NCBI RefSeq assembly: GCF_002005565.1
Contig: NZ_BDJC01000002.1
Coordinates: forward strand, 1-64,000
From: Streptomyces sp. JHA26
GTDB taxonomy: Bacteria > Actinomycetota > Actinomycetes > Streptomycetales > Streptomycetaceae
Reading direction: 5' to 3'
Length of the DNA: 64,000 bases
In this document: positions 62,468 through 64,000 of the stretch, piece after piece
Layout of the letters: each line of letters begins with the position of its first letter
How positions within the stretch are numbered: position 1 is the stretch's first letter
Notes under the pieces: generated by a model
Seen by the model: the letters and a program-made list of their open reading frames with translations, nothing else
Told to the model about the DNA's origin: nothing
The model's database searches: none
Program-made: the position numbers and the translations under genes

Positions 62468-64000
62468 TCACGGCTGTCTCCGCTCGGCCGTGTACCGGGT
62501 GTTCGGGTGGGCGAGCAGGTGACGTGGGTCCGCCGCGCGCGTGATGGCCGTCTCGACGGCCGTGATCCGGTCCGCGAGGAGTCCGAGTGCCGCCACGGCT
62601 CGCGTGAGGGGGTCGTCCTCCGGGCCGCCGAGGGTCCGGGCACGGACGTACGCCGCCTTCACCTCCGCCCAGCGGGCCGCCTGGTCGGCGGTGAGGGTGC
62701 CGCGCAGTTCGGCCAGTTTCAGCAGGTTGGTCTCGGCGCCCGTCGTCAGGGTCTGGGCCTCGGCCCGGTAGTGGTCGTCGATCAGGGCCGTCAGCTCGGT
62801 GTCGTTCATGACCGGCCGGACGCGCTGGGCGATCTTGTTCATGTTCCGGTAGGAGCCCTGGAGCTGGAAGGGCGGTTCGGTGCGGGTCGCGTCCGACCGG
62901 GCGGCCGAGGCGATGTAGGCCGCGTTGACCGCCAGGACCGTCTCCCGGACGGTCAGCAGGTGCCGCAGGACCGCCAGGATCCGCTCCAGCTCGGCAGGCG
63001 CGTACGGGTGGGTCAGCCGGTCGGCTCCGGCTGTCGGATCGCCCTGGGCGAGGCGGACCAGCAGGTCGAGGTCGGCGCGGTCGCGGGCGGCGAGCGGGGC
63101 GAGGACGGGGTTCGCGGTGAGCGCGTTCTCGATGAAGCTCAGGGCGAAGTGGTCCTGCTTGCCGGTCAGGACGTCGCCGAGGTTCCACACGTCGGCACGG
63201 TTGGCGAGCATGTCCGGCACCCGGAAGCGGCTGCCGGACTCGGTGTACGGGTTGCCGGCCATGCAGACCGCGAACCGCTTGCCGCGCAGGTCGTAGGTGC
63301 GCGGTTCGCCGTCGCGGACGCCGTCGATGCGGCGGGTGGCGTCGCACAGCGGGATGAACTTCTGGAGCAGTTCCGGTGAGGTGTGCTGGATGTCGTCCAG
63401 GTGGAGGAGGGTGTTGTTGCCCGCCTCCAGCGCGAAGTTGATCTTCTCCACCTCCTGGCGGGCGGTGGCGTTCGGGGCCTCGGCGGGGTCCAGCGAGGTG
63501 ACCGCGTGGCCGAGCGCCGGGCCGCTGACCTTCACCAGCATCAGGCCGAGGCGGTCGGCCACGTACTCCATGAGGGTCGTCTTGCCGTAGCCGGGTGGGG
63601 AGAGGAGGAGCAGCAGGCCGCCGGTGTCGGTGCGCCTGGTGTCGCCCGTGGTGCCCAGCTGCTTGGCCAGGCTGTCGCCGATGAGCGGCAGGTAGACCTC
63701 GTCCACGAGCCGGTTGCGGACGAAGGAGGACATGACGCGGGGGCGGTGGCCGTCCAGGCGCAGGCGGGCGCGTTCGGCGGCCACGAGGGCGGTGCGCCGC
63801 TGCTGGTAGGCGCGGTGGGCGGGCACCTCCTGCTCCGCGAAGCGTGCCGTTCGGGCGAGGAACTCGTCCAGACGCAGGGACAGTCGGCGGTCGGTGATGC
63901 GGGGGTGCGTGCCCAGCAGGCCCTGGACCGTCGTCGTGAGCGGGGCGTCGCCGTCGTAGCGCGGCAGGTCCGGGCAGAGTTCGGCCGCCACGGCCTCGGC
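62468..64000 (-). CDS. Large AAA ATPase (DNA repair ATPase-like), 5' end outside window
   Basis: The C-terminal 510 codons of a larger gene are visible; the frame stays open to the window edge. A Walker A SPPGYGKTTLMEYVA and Walker B TLLHLDDIQHT define an AAA domain, with the sensor-like VCMAGNPYTESGSRF following. A helical region ends the protein. The family is annotated as DNA repair ATPase (DUF3686-type) in Streptomyces as I recall; the biochemical role is not established. The motifs are intact. Confidence 0.8.
   Translation of the reverse strand, partial: AEAVAAELCPDLPRYDGDAPLTTTVQGLLGTHPRITDRRLSLRLDEFLARTARFAEQEVPAHRAYQQRRTALVAAERARLRLDGHRPRVMSSFVRNRLVDEVYLPLIGDSLAKQLGTTGDTRRTDTGGLLLLLSPPGYGKTTLMEYVADRLGLMLVKVSGPALGHAVTSLDPAEAPNATARQEVEKINFALEAGNNTLLHLDDIQHTSPELLQKFIPLCDATRRIDGVRDGEPRTYDLRGKRFAVCMAGNPYTESGSRFRVPDMLANRADVWNLGDVLTGKQDHFALSFIENALTANPVLAPLAARDRADLDLLVRLAQGDPTAGADRLTHPYAPAELERILAVLRHLLTVRETVLAVNAAYIASAARSDATRTEPPFQLQGSYRNMNKIAQRVRPVMNDTELTALIDDHYRAEAQTLTTGAETNLLKLAELRGTLTADQAARWAEVKAAYVRARTLGGPEDDPLTRAVAALGLLADRITAVETAITRAADPRHLLAHPNTRYTAERRQP

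Noticed and set aside
62354..63379. Long plus-strand frame opposite the AAA ATPase
   Set aside because: It mirrors the codons of the ATPase gene, whose Walker motifs are on the other strand.

Overview
The window is a very GC-rich actinobacterial chromosome segment, almost certainly Streptomyces. BldG with its anti-sigma partner, WblA, a membrane-fused thymidylate kinase next to TopA, a Tad pilus cluster and heavily G/C-biased third codon positions all point there. From memory, the order from tmk-topA through bldG, the Tad cluster, acsA, nhaA, nth, crp and wblA matches the S. coelicolor SCO3542-SCO3580 core region; this was not checked against a database.

Left part (1-12.4 kb, minus strand): an MFS-thymidylate kinase fusion cut by the window edge, topA, a small membrane protein, a class I methyltransferase, a lipoprotein, a K+-independent H+-pyrophosphatase and the bldG/anti-sigma operon. 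A plus-strand DUF1998-type helicase with an early TTA codon follows (12.5-15 kb). Next comes a compact minus-strand Tad cluster (15.1-20.9 kb) of seven genes joined mostly by 4-base or longer overlaps.

Middle (21-47.4 kb): housekeeping and conserved Streptomyces genes. They include a HAD hydrolase with a C-terminal membrane anchor, a candidate 6S-like RNA, a Fic-fold protein with a degenerate motif, a CooC-type ATPase, a lipoprotein deacetylase, a SulP transporter fused to beta-carbonic anhydrase, acsA with a DasR-like site, nhaA, a holin-like protein and epoxide hydrolase, a MarP-type protease, two NUDIX enzymes, nth, crp with its own GTG-N6-CAC site, a beta-lactamase-fold hydrolase, a decayed alpha/beta hydrolase, RidA, two ArsA-type ATPases, wblA and a class A PBP. 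Several genes carry TANNNT hexamers 6-8 nt before the start codon and no Shine-Dalgarno, suggesting leaderless mRNAs.

Exported cluster (47.4-54.2 kb): two paralogous small secreted proteins, an HTH-only LuxR-like regulator, a 57-residue membrane protein, a 1508-residue secreted protein with lysozyme-like and golvesin-type domains, and a spore-associated-protein-like secreted protein. A nearly identical 16-bp palindrome lies 100-120 bp upstream of both the regulator and the last gene. This is the best candidate here for an undescribed system.

Right end (54.5-64 kb): YqeY, a metallophosphoesterase and a Pr6Pr-type membrane protein lead to an intact tRNA-Pro(CGG). A 59-bp copy of its 3' end recurs 2.84 kb downstream. 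Between the copies are an IS3-type element, a broken gene and a VapBC pair; beyond the second copy is a pSAM2-like integrase remnant. An AraC/GyrI regulator, a PhyH-type oxygenase, an IS1380-type transposase fragment and a truncated AAA ATPase complete the window. I read this as an integration hotspot with at least two successive insertions.
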